A stretch of DNA of 64,000 nucleotides, from the NCBI RefSeq assembly GCF_042646065.1, contig NZ_JBHRTA010000030.1, positions 310,001-374,000 on the forward strand, written 5' to 3'. This document shows positions 1 to 8,505 of this stretch, piece after piece. The notes beneath the pieces were generated by a model. It worked only from the letters and a program-made list of their open reading frames with translations. It searched no databases and had not been told where the DNA came from. The position numbers and the translations under genes are program-made. This DNA is from Parapedobacter deserti (lineage in GTDB: Bacteria; Bacteroidota; Bacteroidia; Sphingobacteriales; Sphingobacteriaceae). Positions within the stretch are counted from its first letter, which is position 1; every line of letters begins with the position of its first letter.

Positions 1-1
1 C

Positions 2-742
2 AGCGCACTGAAATTTCTCGAACGCGATGGCTGGATAACCGCCACCGATACGGTATACCTGCCCTCAAGGATTAAATTTGAAGCAGACCAACACGAGTTA
101 TATCGGTTTCAGGTGGGCAATGCGGCTTATGACGGGCTGATCAAAACTGTTCTACGGAGCCATGGCGGCGCATTTGACCATTATGTCCCCGTACGTGAGC
201 ACGACTTGGCCCGCCGCATGGGCAAACGCGTATCTGACATCATTGATATGCTGCGATACCTCCAAAATGCGGAGATATTGAGTTACCTTCCACAGACGGA
301 TAGCCCCCAGCTGCAGTTTTTAAGGCCACGGGTGGATAGTAGGTGGCTGCATATCGACCGGCAGTACATCGTGCAACGGAAAATAATCAAACAGACGCAA
401 CTTGATGCCGTGTTCCACTACCTCGATAGCAATACCTGTCGAAGTAAGTCGCTGCTGGCGTATTTTGATGAGCCGAAGTCGACACGCTGTGGGATATGCG
501 ACAGGTGCTTAAAAAGCCAGAAAACGGAGGATCTGGACGATCAATTGCTGGCGGAACTGGTAGAAGTGCTGGCTGAAGGGCCGCTTTCCATAGATAAGTT
601 GGTTACAGGCATGCGTTTAGGCGATGAGGAGGCCAGGCTAGCATTTATCCGTAAGCGGTTGGACGATGGAACCCTGAAGGTGAACGGAGATAAATATTAC
701 CTCGGTCGGGATCAGCCCGGTGAACGCCAGCTTGTAGAATAG
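2..742 (+). CDS. recQ: ATP-dependent DNA helicase RecQ, C-terminal part (5' end outside window)
   Basis: This is the 3' portion of a RecQ-family DNA helicase, which unwinds DNA 3' to 5' in recombination and fork repair. The frame is open from base 2, so the helicase core lies left of the window. The zinc-binding subdomain is visible as a cysteine set: one Cys in NTCRSKSLLAYFDE, then CGICDRC, matching the RecQ four-cysteine pattern. A winged-helix region precedes it. The protein ends about 70 residues after the zinc motif and I see no clear HRDC domain. The stop overlaps the promoter of the next gene. Family assignment is firm from the zinc motif; which RecQ paralogue it is cannot be told from the fragment. 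Confidence 0.85.
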   Translation, partial: SALKFLERDGWITATDTVYLPSRIKFEADQHELYRFQVGNAAYDGLIKTVLRSHGGAFDHYVPVREHDLARRMGKRVSDIIDMLRYLQNAEILSYLPQTDSPQLQFLRPRVDSRWLHIDRQYIVQRKIIKQTQLDAVFHYLDSNTCRSKSLLAYFDEPKSTRCGICDRCLKSQKTEDLDDQLLAELVEVLAEGPLSIDKLVTGMRLGDEEARLAFIRKRLDDGTLKVNGDKYYLGRDQPGERQLVE

Positions 743-762
743 GGTAATTTTCGCTACTTTTG
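732..762 (+). promoter_or_regulatory. Bacteroidota-type promoter for icd
   Basis: TTG at 732-734 and TACTTTTG at 755-762 are separated by 20 nt, a full match to the Bacteroidota primary-sigma consensus (-33 TTTG, -7 TAnnTTTG). It overlaps the recQ stop codon. A start site near 769 would leave a leader of about 15 nt before the ATG at 784. Inferred from consensus only. Confidence 0.65.
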
Positions 763-783
763 AGACCCAAATTCATACAGATT

Positions 784-2997
784 ATGTCGAAAAATACCAC
801 GATTTTTTACACGAGGACTGACGAGGCTCCAGCTTTGGCCACCTATTCTTTTTTACCCATTGTTACGGCTTTCACCGCCCCGGCCGGAATATCGGTTGAG
901 GAAAAAGATATTTCATTGGCAGGCCGGATTCTGGCAAATTTCCCGGAATACCTGACGGATGACCAACGGATCAGCGATGCACTGAGCGAATTGGGCCAGT
1001 TAGCCACCACACCGGAGGCTAATATCATCAAATTACCCAACATCTCTGCCTCTGTGCCGCAGTTGAAGGCGGCCATTGCCGAGCTGCAGGCCAAAGGATA
1101 TGCAGTGCCTGACTATCCTGCGGAACCGAAAAGTGAAGAGGAAGTGACCGCCAAGGCGCGATACGCCAAGGTGCTGGGGTCAGCCGTAAATCCTGTCTTG
1201 CGCGAAGGGAACTCTGACCGTCGGGCACCCCGTGCGGTGAAAAATTATGCCAGACAGCATCCGCACTCCATGGGTGCATGGTCGCCCGACTCAAAAACAC
1301 GGGTGGCTTCTATGCCGGACGGCGATTTCTATAGCAGCGAGCAATCGCTTACAGTGCCACAGGCAACTACCTTCTCCATTCAGTTTGTGGGCGACGATGG
1401 CGAAAAGGTGGAGCTTAAGGGTCCGGCTAAGCTGCTGGCAGGAGAGGTCATCGACTCATCCCGCATGAGCATCAGCGCATTGAAGCGCTTTGTAGCCGAA
1501 GAAATCAAGGCGGCCAAAGAAGCGGGCCTGCTGTTTTCTGCACACCTGAAAGCGACGATGATGAAAGTGTCAGACCCGATTATTTTCGGAGCCATCGTAG
1601 AGGTATATTTTTCGGATGTGTTTGCGAAGTACGCCAAATTATTCACTGAACTCGGGGTAGATACCCGGAATGGCTTGGGCGATGTCTATGCAAAGATAGC
1701 TGGACACCCACAAGAAGCTGAAGTAAAAGCAGCATTGCAAGAGGCTATCGGAAACGGGCCGGACATTGCTATGGTAAACTCTGATAAGGGTATAACCAAT
1801 CTTCATGTGCCGTCGGATGTGATTGTCGATGCATCAATGCCGGCAATGATACGTAGTTCGGGAAAAATGTGGAATAAGGACGGCGAATTGCAGGACACCA
1901 TCGCGCTTATTCCAGACCGCTCTTATGCCGGCGTATATGTGGCAACCATAGACGATTGCAAGCAGCACGGTGCCTTCGACCCGTCCACGATGGGGTCCGT
2001 GTCCAACGTGGGACTGATGGCGCAAAAAGCTGAAGAATATGGTTCACACGACAAAACGTTCCAGGTTCGCGCTAACGGGGTAGTCCTGGTGGTGGATGGA
2101 GATGGCGCGGTGTTGATGGAGCAACAGGTGGAAGCAGGTGATATCTTCAGAATGTGCCAAACCAAAGATGCATCGATCCGCGATTGGGTGAAGTTGGCCG
2201 TAAACCGGGCACGTTTATCCGGTACACCGGCTGTATTCTGGTTGAATGAGAGCCGTGCGCACGACAGGCAGCTTATCGAAAAAGTCAACACCTATTTGCA
2301 GGAGCATGACACCGAAGGCCTTGATATCCGTATCATGGATCCGGTGGACGCGACGAAATTCTCACTGGAACGTCTCCGTAGGGGAGAGGACACCATCTCG
2401 GTGACCGGAAATGTACTGCGGGATTACCTGACCGACTTATTCCCTATCCTGGAGTTGGGTACGTCCGCTAAAATGTTGTCGATTGTTCCGCTGATGAACG
2501 GCGGGGGCTTATTTGAAACCGGTGCGGGCGGGTCGGCTCCCAAGCATGTTGAGCAATTTCTTCATGAAGGATACCTCCGTTGGGATTCGTTGGGCGAGTT
2601 TCTAGCGCTTGCTGTTTCCTTGGAGCACGTCGGCCAGACGCAAGGGAATGCCAAAGCACTTGTATTGGCTGAAGCGCTGGACGCCGCTACCGAAAAGTTT
2701 CTGGAAAATGACAAGTCTCCGGCGAGGAAAGTAGGCCAGATAGATAATCGGGGGTCTCATTTTTACCTGGCATTGTATTGGGCAGAGGCGTTGGCCTCAC
2801 AGGATAAAGACGCGGATCTTAGCGCCCATTTCACCCCAATTGCTGAACAATTGAAAGCGAACGAAAGCAAAATCAATGAAGAGTTGATCGGAGCTCAAGG
2901 TAAGCCCCAAAACATCGGCGGATATTATTTTCCGGACCACGTATTGGCGGCTGGGGCGATGCGGCCAAGTGCAACGCTCAACAAGATCTTTGGATAG
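784..2997 (+). CDS. icd: NADP-dependent isocitrate dehydrogenase, monomeric type
   Basis: This enzyme oxidatively decarboxylates isocitrate to 2-oxoglutarate with NADP+ in the TCA cycle. The protein (737 aa) has the length of the monomeric IDH-II family, not the dimeric ~420-aa family, and starts with the typical MSKNTTIFYTRTDEAPALATYSFLPIV segment and ends NIGGYYFPDHVLAAGAMRPSATLNKIFG (quoted in parts). The reading frame could be extended to a TTG at 760, but that TTG is the last part of the -7 promoter element, so the ATG at 784 is taken. The gene appears to be transcribed alone. Aconitase, the preceding step of the cycle, is also in this window (about 60.6 kb) but not linked. Confidence 0.95.
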   Translation: MSKNTTIFYTRTDEAPALATYSFLPIVTAFTAPAGISVEEKDISLAGRILANFPEYLTDDQRISDALSELGQLATTPEANIIKLPNISASVPQLKAAIAELQAKGYAVPDYPAEPKSEEEVTAKARYAKVLGSAVNPVLREGNSDRRAPRAVKNYARQHPHSMGAWSPDSKTRVASMPDGDFYSSEQSLTVPQATTFSIQFVGDDGEKVELKGPAKLLAGEVIDSSRMSISALKRFVAEEIKAAKEAGLLFSAHLKATMMKVSDPIIFGAIVEVYFSDVFAKYAKLFTELGVDTRNGLGDVYAKIAGHPQEAEVKAALQEAIGNGPDIAMVNSDKGITNLHVPSDVIVDASMPAMIRSSGKMWNKDGELQDTIALIPDRSYAGVYVATIDDCKQHGAFDPSTMGSVSNVGLMAQKAEEYGSHDKTFQVRANGVVLVVDGDGAVLMEQQVEAGDIFRMCQTKDASIRDWVKLAVNRARLSGTPAVFWLNESRAHDRQLIEKVNTYLQEHDTEGLDIRIMDPVDATKFSLERLRRGEDTISVTGNVLRDYLTDLFPILELGTSAKMLSIVPLMNGGGLFETGAGGSAPKHVEQFLHEGYLRWDSLGEFLALAVSLEHVGQTQGNAKALVLAEALDAATEKFLENDKSPARKVGQIDNRGSHFYLALYWAEALASQDKDADLSAHFTPIAEQLKANESKINEELIGAQGKPQNIGGYYFPDHVLAAGAMRPSATLNKIFG

Positions 2998-3061
2998 ATA
3001 AGTTTCAGGCGGAGCTCGGCATGGATTTCCAACCCGCTGCTCGGGTTCCGCCTTATACAAT

Positions 3062-3077
3062 ACACCCGCCCGGGTGT
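3062..3077 (+). terminator. weak stem-loop after icd
   Basis: ACACCC and GGGTGT pair around a GCCC loop about 65 nt after the icd stop. Only a short T run follows, so this is a weak candidate terminator. Nothing else is visible in the 190 bp between icd and the rpsA terminator. Confidence 0.3.
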
Positions 3078-3191
3078 TTCAGCACGTCTTTCGCTTCGGT
3101 TCCTGACCGCTTCCGTCCCTAGCAACGTTATCGCGCTCACCAGGCAGTTCGCTGTTTACGACATTCAATCTTCCCGCCTACACCAGCTTGC

Positions 3192-3228
3192 AAAAAAAAT
3201 CCCCGCGCCTTTGGAAGGAGCGGGGATT
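3192..3228 (-). terminator. intrinsic terminator of rpsA
   Basis: Read on the minus strand, AATCCCCGC and GCGGGGATT form a 9-bp perfect stem followed by a run of T (eight A on the plus strand, 3192-3199). It lies about 28 nt after the rpsA stop and is a textbook rho-independent terminator. Confidence 0.9.
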
Positions 3229-3255
3229 ACAATTATAGTTTGTGCGGAAGGCGGG

Positions 3256-5199
3256 TTACTTTTTCGCTCGCTTAGCGCTTTCCTCGTCTTCCAATTGCTC
3301 TTTCAATTGTGCAAGAACATCGAGGTCTCCTAAGGTGGACTTTTCTACCGACTCTTTCACTTTCTTCACAGCAGAAGACGCTGCTTTCGCCTCTTTTTTA
3401 CGGTTATTGAAATCCTCCATCCGTGCTTCAGCCCGTTGGTCTTCCCAGATACGGGAATGAGAGATTACAACACGCTTGTTCTCTTTGTTGAATTCGATGA
3501 TTTTGAAATCAGCGGTTTCATCAAGTTTCAATACGCTGCCGTCTTCCTTGACGCTGTGCTTGGCAGGGCAGAATCCTTCAACTCCGTACGGTAACGCTAC
3601 AATGTTGCCCTTCTCGCCGACCTTGATCACTGTTCCCTGGTGGATGGAATCAAGCGTAAAGATGGTTTCGAACGTATCCCAAGGGTTTTCTTCCAACTGC
3701 TTGTGTCCAAGGCTCAACTTGCGGTTTTCCTCGTCAAGTTCAAGCACCACCACCTCCAATTCTTCACCAACTTTGGTAAACTCATTCGGGTGATTGATTT
3801 TCTTAGACCAGGAAAGGTCAGAGATATGGATCAACCCATCGATGCCCTCTTCCAGTTCTACGAATACGCCGAAATTCGTCATATTCTTAACAACAGCTTT
3901 CTGCCGGGAACCAATAGGATAGCGGTCTGCGATATTTTTCCAAGGGTCTGGGGTCAATTGTTTGATACCCAAGCTCATCTTGCGTTCGTCGCGGTCCAGT
4001 GTAAGGATTTGGGCTTCTACCTCGTCACCTACTTTCAAGAACTCCTGCGGACTGCGCAGGTTTTGCGACCAAGACATTTCTGATACGTGGATCAACCCTT
4101 CGACACCCGGAGTTATTTCGAGGAATGCACCATAGTCGGCCACGGTCACGATCTTGCCTTTTACTTTTGAACCGATTTCCAATGACGAATCCAAAGATTC
4201 CCACGGATGCTCGGTCAGTTGCTTCAAGCCAAGTGCAATACGTTTTTTCTCGTCGTCGAAGTCCAAAACAACAACATTGACAGTCTGGTCAAGCTGAAGC
4301 ACTTCCCTTGGATGCTCGATACGGCCCCACGAAATATCAGTGATGTGCAGCAGGCCGTCTACACCGCCCAGGTCAATAAATACACCGAAGTCGGTGATGT
4401 TTTTGACCGTGCCTTCGAGAACTTGTCCTTTTTCGAGTTTGGAAACGATCTCGGTTTTTTGATTTTCCAGATCGTCCTCGATAAGTACTTTATGTGATAC
4501 CACAACGTTTTTAAACTCATGGTTGATTTTTACAACCTTGAATTCCATGGTTTTACCCACGTATATGTCGTAGTCGCGTATCGGTTTAATGTCAATTTGC
4601 GATCCGGGCAGGAAAGCCTCCACACCTTTAATGTCCACAATGAGTCCACCCTTGGTACGGCTCTTTACGAAACCATCAATAATGGTATCATTTTCAAGTG
4701 CTTCGTTGATTTCTTCCCAGGATCTCTGGGTTTTGGCACGTTTGCGTGAAAGCACCAATTGTCCATTGGCGTCTTCCTGTGACTCAACAAATACATCCAC
4801 CGTGTCTCCCACTTTCAGATCCGGCGTGTCACGGAATTCAGAAAGGGATACCAAGCCGTCCGACTTGAACCCGATGTTTAGCACCACATCTTTGTTGTTG
4901 ATGGATACCACTGTGCCTTGTACGATCTCGCCCTTGTTGACCGAATTGAACGTGCCGGCATACAGATTTTCTAATTTAGCGCGCTCTTCATCGCTGTAAT
5001 TGCCGAAACCTTTTTCGTCCCGCTCCCAATCGAAATCATCCTCAGGGGTGTTCCAGGTAGTCGATTTGATCTCGTCAATGAATTTCGAATCGGCTTCCGA
5101 CTCGATGTCCTCTTTTTCTTTCACCAAGGTATCCTCGGTGTCATGAAGTTCAGCTTTTTTCGCTGCTAATTCTTTTTCTGCTTCTTGTTTTTTTGCCAT
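3256..5199 (-). CDS. rpsA: 30S ribosomal protein S1
   Basis: S1 binds mRNA on the small ribosomal subunit and helps start translation. The 647-aa protein holds six S1-type OB-fold repeats, seen as recurring motifs such as DGLVSLSEF, EAFLPGSQID, DGLLHITDISW, EGLIHVSEMSW, DGLIHISDLSW and EGFCPAKHS. The first ~85 residues are a highly charged extension before the first repeat, and the C-terminus is a lysine-rich tail; both are usual in Bacteroidota S1. The gene is monocistronic, with its own promoter and terminator. The leader is unusual: AAGGAG at 5212-5217 and a two-codon ORF (ATG AAT TAA, 5199-5207) whose stop overlaps the rpsA start by one base. Confidence 0.96.
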   Translation of the reverse strand: MAKKQEAEKELAAKKAELHDTEDTLVKEKEDIESEADSKFIDEIKSTTWNTPEDDFDWERDEKGFGNYSDEERAKLENLYAGTFNSVNKGEIVQGTVVSINNKDVVLNIGFKSDGLVSLSEFRDTPDLKVGDTVDVFVESQEDANGQLVLSRKRAKTQRSWEEINEALENDTIIDGFVKSRTKGGLIVDIKGVEAFLPGSQIDIKPIRDYDIYVGKTMEFKVVKINHEFKNVVVSHKVLIEDDLENQKTEIVSKLEKGQVLEGTVKNITDFGVFIDLGGVDGLLHITDISWGRIEHPREVLQLDQTVNVVVLDFDDEKKRIALGLKQLTEHPWESLDSSLEIGSKVKGKIVTVADYGAFLEITPGVEGLIHVSEMSWSQNLRSPQEFLKVGDEVEAQILTLDRDERKMSLGIKQLTPDPWKNIADRYPIGSRQKAVVKNMTNFGVFVELEEGIDGLIHISDLSWSKKINHPNEFTKVGEELEVVVLELDEENRKLSLGHKQLEENPWDTFETIFTLDSIHQGTVIKVGEKGNIVALPYGVEGFCPAKHSVKEDGSVLKLDETADFKIIEFNKENKRVVISHSRIWEDQRAEARMEDFNNRKKEAKAASSAVKKVKESVEKSTLGDLDVLAQLKEQLEDEESAKRAKK

Positions 5200-5240
5200 T
5201 AATTCATTTGTCTCCTTTTTCCCGATTTTTATCAGGACTG

Positions 5241-5248
5241 CAAAGATA
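5241..5248 (-). promoter_or_regulatory. -7 element of the rpsA promoter
   Basis: On the minus strand TATCTTTG is a perfect match to the Bacteroidota -7 box. No convincing TTG lies 20 nt upstream. The predicted start is about 35 nt before the rpsA ATG. Confidence 0.55.
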
Positions 5249-5262
5249 TGAAAAACTTTTGT

Positions 5263-5870
5263 TTATAGGGAGTTATTATTTAACTTTGTTGCCTTTGAGG
5301 CCTTTACCTGATCCCAATCCGGTCGAAGGACCTGAGAAGCTCTTATAGAAGAGCTACCGCCATTCGATTTTATGAAGCTGTTGACGCTCGTTTGGAAAGA
5401 CAGCCAAAGTGCATCTGTTTGACTAAAAGGACAACTTTGCCCAGGAAAAAATTCTGAAGCATTATGCAGCGTTGGCACCCCAGCATCCGTCAACCGATCC
5501 ACGCCCCTTGTATAAAATATATACGAGCCGTCCGCTTGTTGTTCGTATCCAAAATCTCGGTTGCCGCTCACTGGATGCTGACCATACCTGGGGTCAAATA
5601 TCGTGGAGAAAGTCCATGTGTTATTGCTACTTTGACTTACAATTACCGAGCCATTATCAGGGCCGGCCATGTCAATTGGTTCCGACACCTTTCTTTCTCA
5701 CCAGCAGCTCTTCATAAACAAATTGTTGATTGCTTGCCGGAGTGTAGCGCAGGATATCGCCAGCCGCTTTGCCAGATCCACCGCATTCGGTAGCAGCTGG
5801 CAATGAGCTTGCGAAGCAGATTCTTTGCTTGCACAAGAAGAAATGATGTTTAGTTTGCCCCTAAGAAATA
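5263..5870 (-). pseudogene. decayed gene for an unknown, possibly secreted or lipoprotein-like protein
   Basis: The longest open piece (5263-5688, 141 codons) has a motif-rich centre with QHPVSGNRDFGYE and YIFYTRGVDRLTD, but its only possible start is a GTG directly after an in-frame TGA. Upstream of that stop the same frame reads ISSCASKESASQAH, like a lipoprotein signal end, without a Met. A second frame is open over about 5690-5870 and encodes CGGSGKAAGDILRYTP-like sequence before ending in its own TGA. No frame offers an ATG start. The pattern fits an old gene broken by frameshifts and nonsense changes. I do not recognise the family; it could instead be a short real ORF with a GTG start. 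Confidence 0.4.
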
Positions 5871-5967
5871 CTTACAGGTCCTTCGCAAATAAATTGCTTT
5901 TTCTTCGGAGTTTGTTCGGAGTTTATTTGGTTTACACCGAATCAATACCTAATGAATTTCAAGTTGC
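5871..5967. other. intergenic stretch before the DUF6266 gene
   Basis: AT-rich DNA between the decayed gene and the promoter at 5968-6000. I see no ORF or structured element here. Confidence 0.4.
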
Positions 5968-6000
5968 TTTTGGATTAATAACAAATGATAAGTAAATTTG
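5968..6000 (+). promoter_or_regulatory. promoter of the DUF6266 gene
   Basis: TTTTG at 5968-5972 and TAAATTTG at 5993-6000 with a 20-nt spacer match the Bacteroidota consensus exactly. The expected start lies near 6007, giving a ~28-nt leader. Confidence 0.65.
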
Positions 6001-6034
6001 GATGACTGAAATTATAAACTAACAGTAACTCGCT

Positions 6035-6682
6035 ATGGGAATACTAACTGATGGGATAACCGGGCATGTCCGGGGTAAGGTCGGGGGCGTTGTTTTTTAT
6101 ACCGCAAACGGGCAGAATATCGCACGTTCATTGCCCCGTGCCACCCGCAAAAAGCGTCAACCTACAGCGCTGCAAGCGCTGCAGCGGGAGCGGTTCAGAG
6201 TCGTGCAGGACTGGCTCCGGCCGCTGCTCCGGCTCGTTAAAGTTGGGTTCGGCAAGTATGCGCCGCCAAGGACGGGGCACAATGCGGCGATGTCGTACAA
6301 CCTTACCCACGCAGTAATCTACAACAAAGAAGAATCCCGGTATGAAATTGACCCTGCTGCTTTTGCGTTCAGCGGCGGTCCGATTCCGGCACCATTGGAC
6401 GTCAGTGCCGTACAGGATGGAAGTGTAGTACGTTTTTCCTGGAAGAATCCCGGCGGGCGGGACATCAGGTATGCCACCCGGACCATGCTTCTGCTTTACC
6501 GGCCCGGCGCCAGCTTCTGCTGCTACAAGACCTATGGGGACGGATGGGGGGAAGATACGTTGGACATCCAGGGGTATTACCAGCCGGGCGATACCTGCCA
6601 CGCCTATATGGCGTTCATCGATGAGGAGACAGGAGCGGTATCCAATAGTGTGTATGGGGGAACATTGGTGCTGGAGGAATAA
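6035..6682 (+). CDS. DUF6266 family protein
   Basis: The 215-aa product begins MGILTDGITGHVRGKVGGVVFY, the typical opening of the DUF6266 family (MGIFNQGILGGFSGKVGxVVG in other Bacteroidota), followed by a basic segment (RKKRQPTALQALQRERF) and a C-terminal beta-rich half with FSWKNP and WGEDTLDIQGYY. There is no signal peptide or membrane segment. The family is common in Bacteroidota and its function is unknown. The gene has its own strong promoter and stands alone between a decayed gene and the M14 pair. Family assignment rests on recall of the N-terminal pattern. Confidence 0.75.
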   Translation: MGILTDGITGHVRGKVGGVVFYTANGQNIARSLPRATRKKRQPTALQALQRERFRVVQDWLRPLLRLVKVGFGKYAPPRTGHNAAMSYNLTHAVIYNKEESRYEIDPAAFAFSGGPIPAPLDVSAVQDGSVVRFSWKNPGGRDIRYATRTMLLLYRPGASFCCYKTYGDGWGEDTLDIQGYYQPGDTCHAYMAFIDEETGAVSNSVYGGTLVLEE

Positions 6683-6811
6683 GAAAAAGATTTTGGCATC
6701 AAGTTGGCATTCTTGATAGAGATATGTAACATTTGTATCACAAGGTAAATGCCTTGCGGACGTTGCCTGCTTTTCTGCTAAATTGCGCTGAAAAATCAAA
6801 CCAATGGCTGA

Positions 6812-8494
6812 ATGAAAAGATGTTTACTATCGAGTTTTATTGCCTTATTGATTGGGGGCAGCCTCCACGCGCAAGGCGATTACAGTGACGGACGGCGGCT
6901 CGCCCAGCGGATAAATGCCCTAGCAAAAAGCCATCCCCAGTACGTCAAGACCCGGTCGCTGGTCAAGACCCTTGGTGGAGCCGACATCTGGCTGATCACC
7001 ATCGGAACCGGGCAAACCGAACAGAAGCCAGCCATCGCCGTCGTAGGAGGGGTAGAAGGTAAGCATTTGCTGGGCGTCGAACTTGCGATCGGCTTTGCAG
7101 AAAAGCTGCTGGCGAGTGCACAGACGGACAGTATCCGGCGGCTGTTGGATGAACAAACGTTCTATGTGTTTCCTAATATGAGCCCCGACGCGACGGAACA
7201 ATATTTCGCTGCAGTCCAATATGAACGGAATGGAAACGCCAGGCAAACCGATGATGATCGCGACGGAAAAATAGCAGAGGATGGCTACGACGACCTGGAC
7301 GGCGACGGGAAAATCACGTTTATCCGTGTGGAGGATGCTACGGGCACACATATCCTCAATCCGGATGAGCCACGTTCACTGATCCCGGCGGACCTGGCAA
7401 AGGGGCAGGTGGGCCGGTTCCTGGTTTTCCCCGAAGGTATCGACAATGACAAGGATGGCACATTCAATGAAGATGGCGAAGAGGGTGTTCATTTCAATAA
7501 GAACGCAACCTACAACTACAGAAATTTCCTGCCGGGAGCGGGCGAACATGCTGTATCGGAAGCGGAAAACCGGGCAATGTTTGATTTTCTGTATGATGCG
7601 TTCAACGTGTATGCCGTAGTGGCATTCGGGCCCTACAATAACCTCTCCTCGCCCGAGCAAGCCGGCAGGGGAGACGGTGCTGGGCCCCCGCAGCAGGGTA
7701 GGCGTCCGGGTGGCCGGAAAATCACCAGCTGGTCCTCGCAGGATGCTAAGGCCAATGCGTTTGTTTCTGAGCAATATCGTAAGATCACGGGCACGACAGA
7801 TGCGCCGAAGGCAACTGCCGGAGAAGGCAATTTCGCGGAATGGGCGTATTATCACTATGGCCGATTCAGTTTCAGTACGCCCGGTTGGTGGGTACCTCGG
7901 GTGAAGGCCGACTCCGCCAGCCGCGGGCGCAATCTGGACAATGCTTCGAACGGCAGCAACGACCCCGTTGCGGCCTACTTGAAATGGGCCGAATCGGAGG
8001 GTATCAGCAATACGTTCGCTGAATGGAAGCCTATTGAGCACCCCGACTTTCCCGGTAAGCGAGTGGAAGTTGGCGGAATCCACCCCTTTGTTCTTAATAA
8101 CCCACCGCATACATTGGTAGATGATATCGCCAGCAAACATACCGCGTTTGTGGTTGCCCTCGCAGGCATGGCGCCAAAATTGGATGTGGTGGATCTGAAG
8201 ACAGAGAAACTGGATAACAACCTCACTCGGATTTCGCTGAAAGTGCTCAATTCCGGACTGCTGCCCAGCCTTACACAGGTAGGCGAACGCAGCTATTTTC
8301 TAAAGCAAATAACCGTCAATGTAAAAACCACGGGAAGCCAAAATGTGGTAAGCGGACGGAAGATACAGACACTCGGAGCTGTAGCTGGCGGCCAGGCCGT
8401 CGAATTGAGTTGGCTTGTGCAGGGAAGCGGCAAACTGAGCATTGAAGCGGGTAGCGTATCTACCGGAAAGAAAACCGTTGAAGTAACGTTATAA
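6812..8494 (+). CDS. M14-like zinc carboxypeptidase homologue, predicted catalytically inactive
   Basis: The 560-aa product has a signal peptide (MKRCLLSSFIALLIGGSLHAQ) and the same layout as the next gene's M14 peptidase: catalytic-like fold, aspartate-rich DxDxDG inserts, and a C-terminal beta domain. Aligned by eye with that neighbour, the zinc motif HANE (H109, E112 there) reads EGKH here (E82, H85), so the two ligands are exchanged; the third zinc His (H305) is Gly273; the substrate-binding Asn-Arg is Asn-Lys (K230); the catalytic Glu (E378) is Pro357. It lies 11 bp upstream of the intact paralogue and is surely co-transcribed. It may be a binding or chaperone-like partner; that role is inference. 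Confidence 0.75.
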   Translation: MKRCLLSSFIALLIGGSLHAQGDYSDGRRLAQRINALAKSHPQYVKTRSLVKTLGGADIWLITIGTGQTEQKPAIAVVGGVEGKHLLGVELAIGFAEKLLASAQTDSIRRLLDEQTFYVFPNMSPDATEQYFAAVQYERNGNARQTDDDRDGKIAEDGYDDLDGDGKITFIRVEDATGTHILNPDEPRSLIPADLAKGQVGRFLVFPEGIDNDKDGTFNEDGEEGVHFNKNATYNYRNFLPGAGEHAVSEAENRAMFDFLYDAFNVYAVVAFGPYNNLSSPEQAGRGDGAGPPQQGRRPGGRKITSWSSQDAKANAFVSEQYRKITGTTDAPKATAGEGNFAEWAYYHYGRFSFSTPGWWVPRVKADSASRGRNLDNASNGSNDPVAAYLKWAESEGISNTFAEWKPIEHPDFPGKRVEVGGIHPFVLNNPPHTLVDDIASKHTAFVVALAGMAPKLDVVDLKTEKLDNNLTRISLKVLNSGLLPSLTQVGERSYFLKQITVNVKTTGSQNVVSGRKIQTLGAVAGGQAVELSWLVQGSGKLSIEAGSVSTGKKTVEVTL

Positions 8495-8505
8495 AGCAGA
8501 CCACC

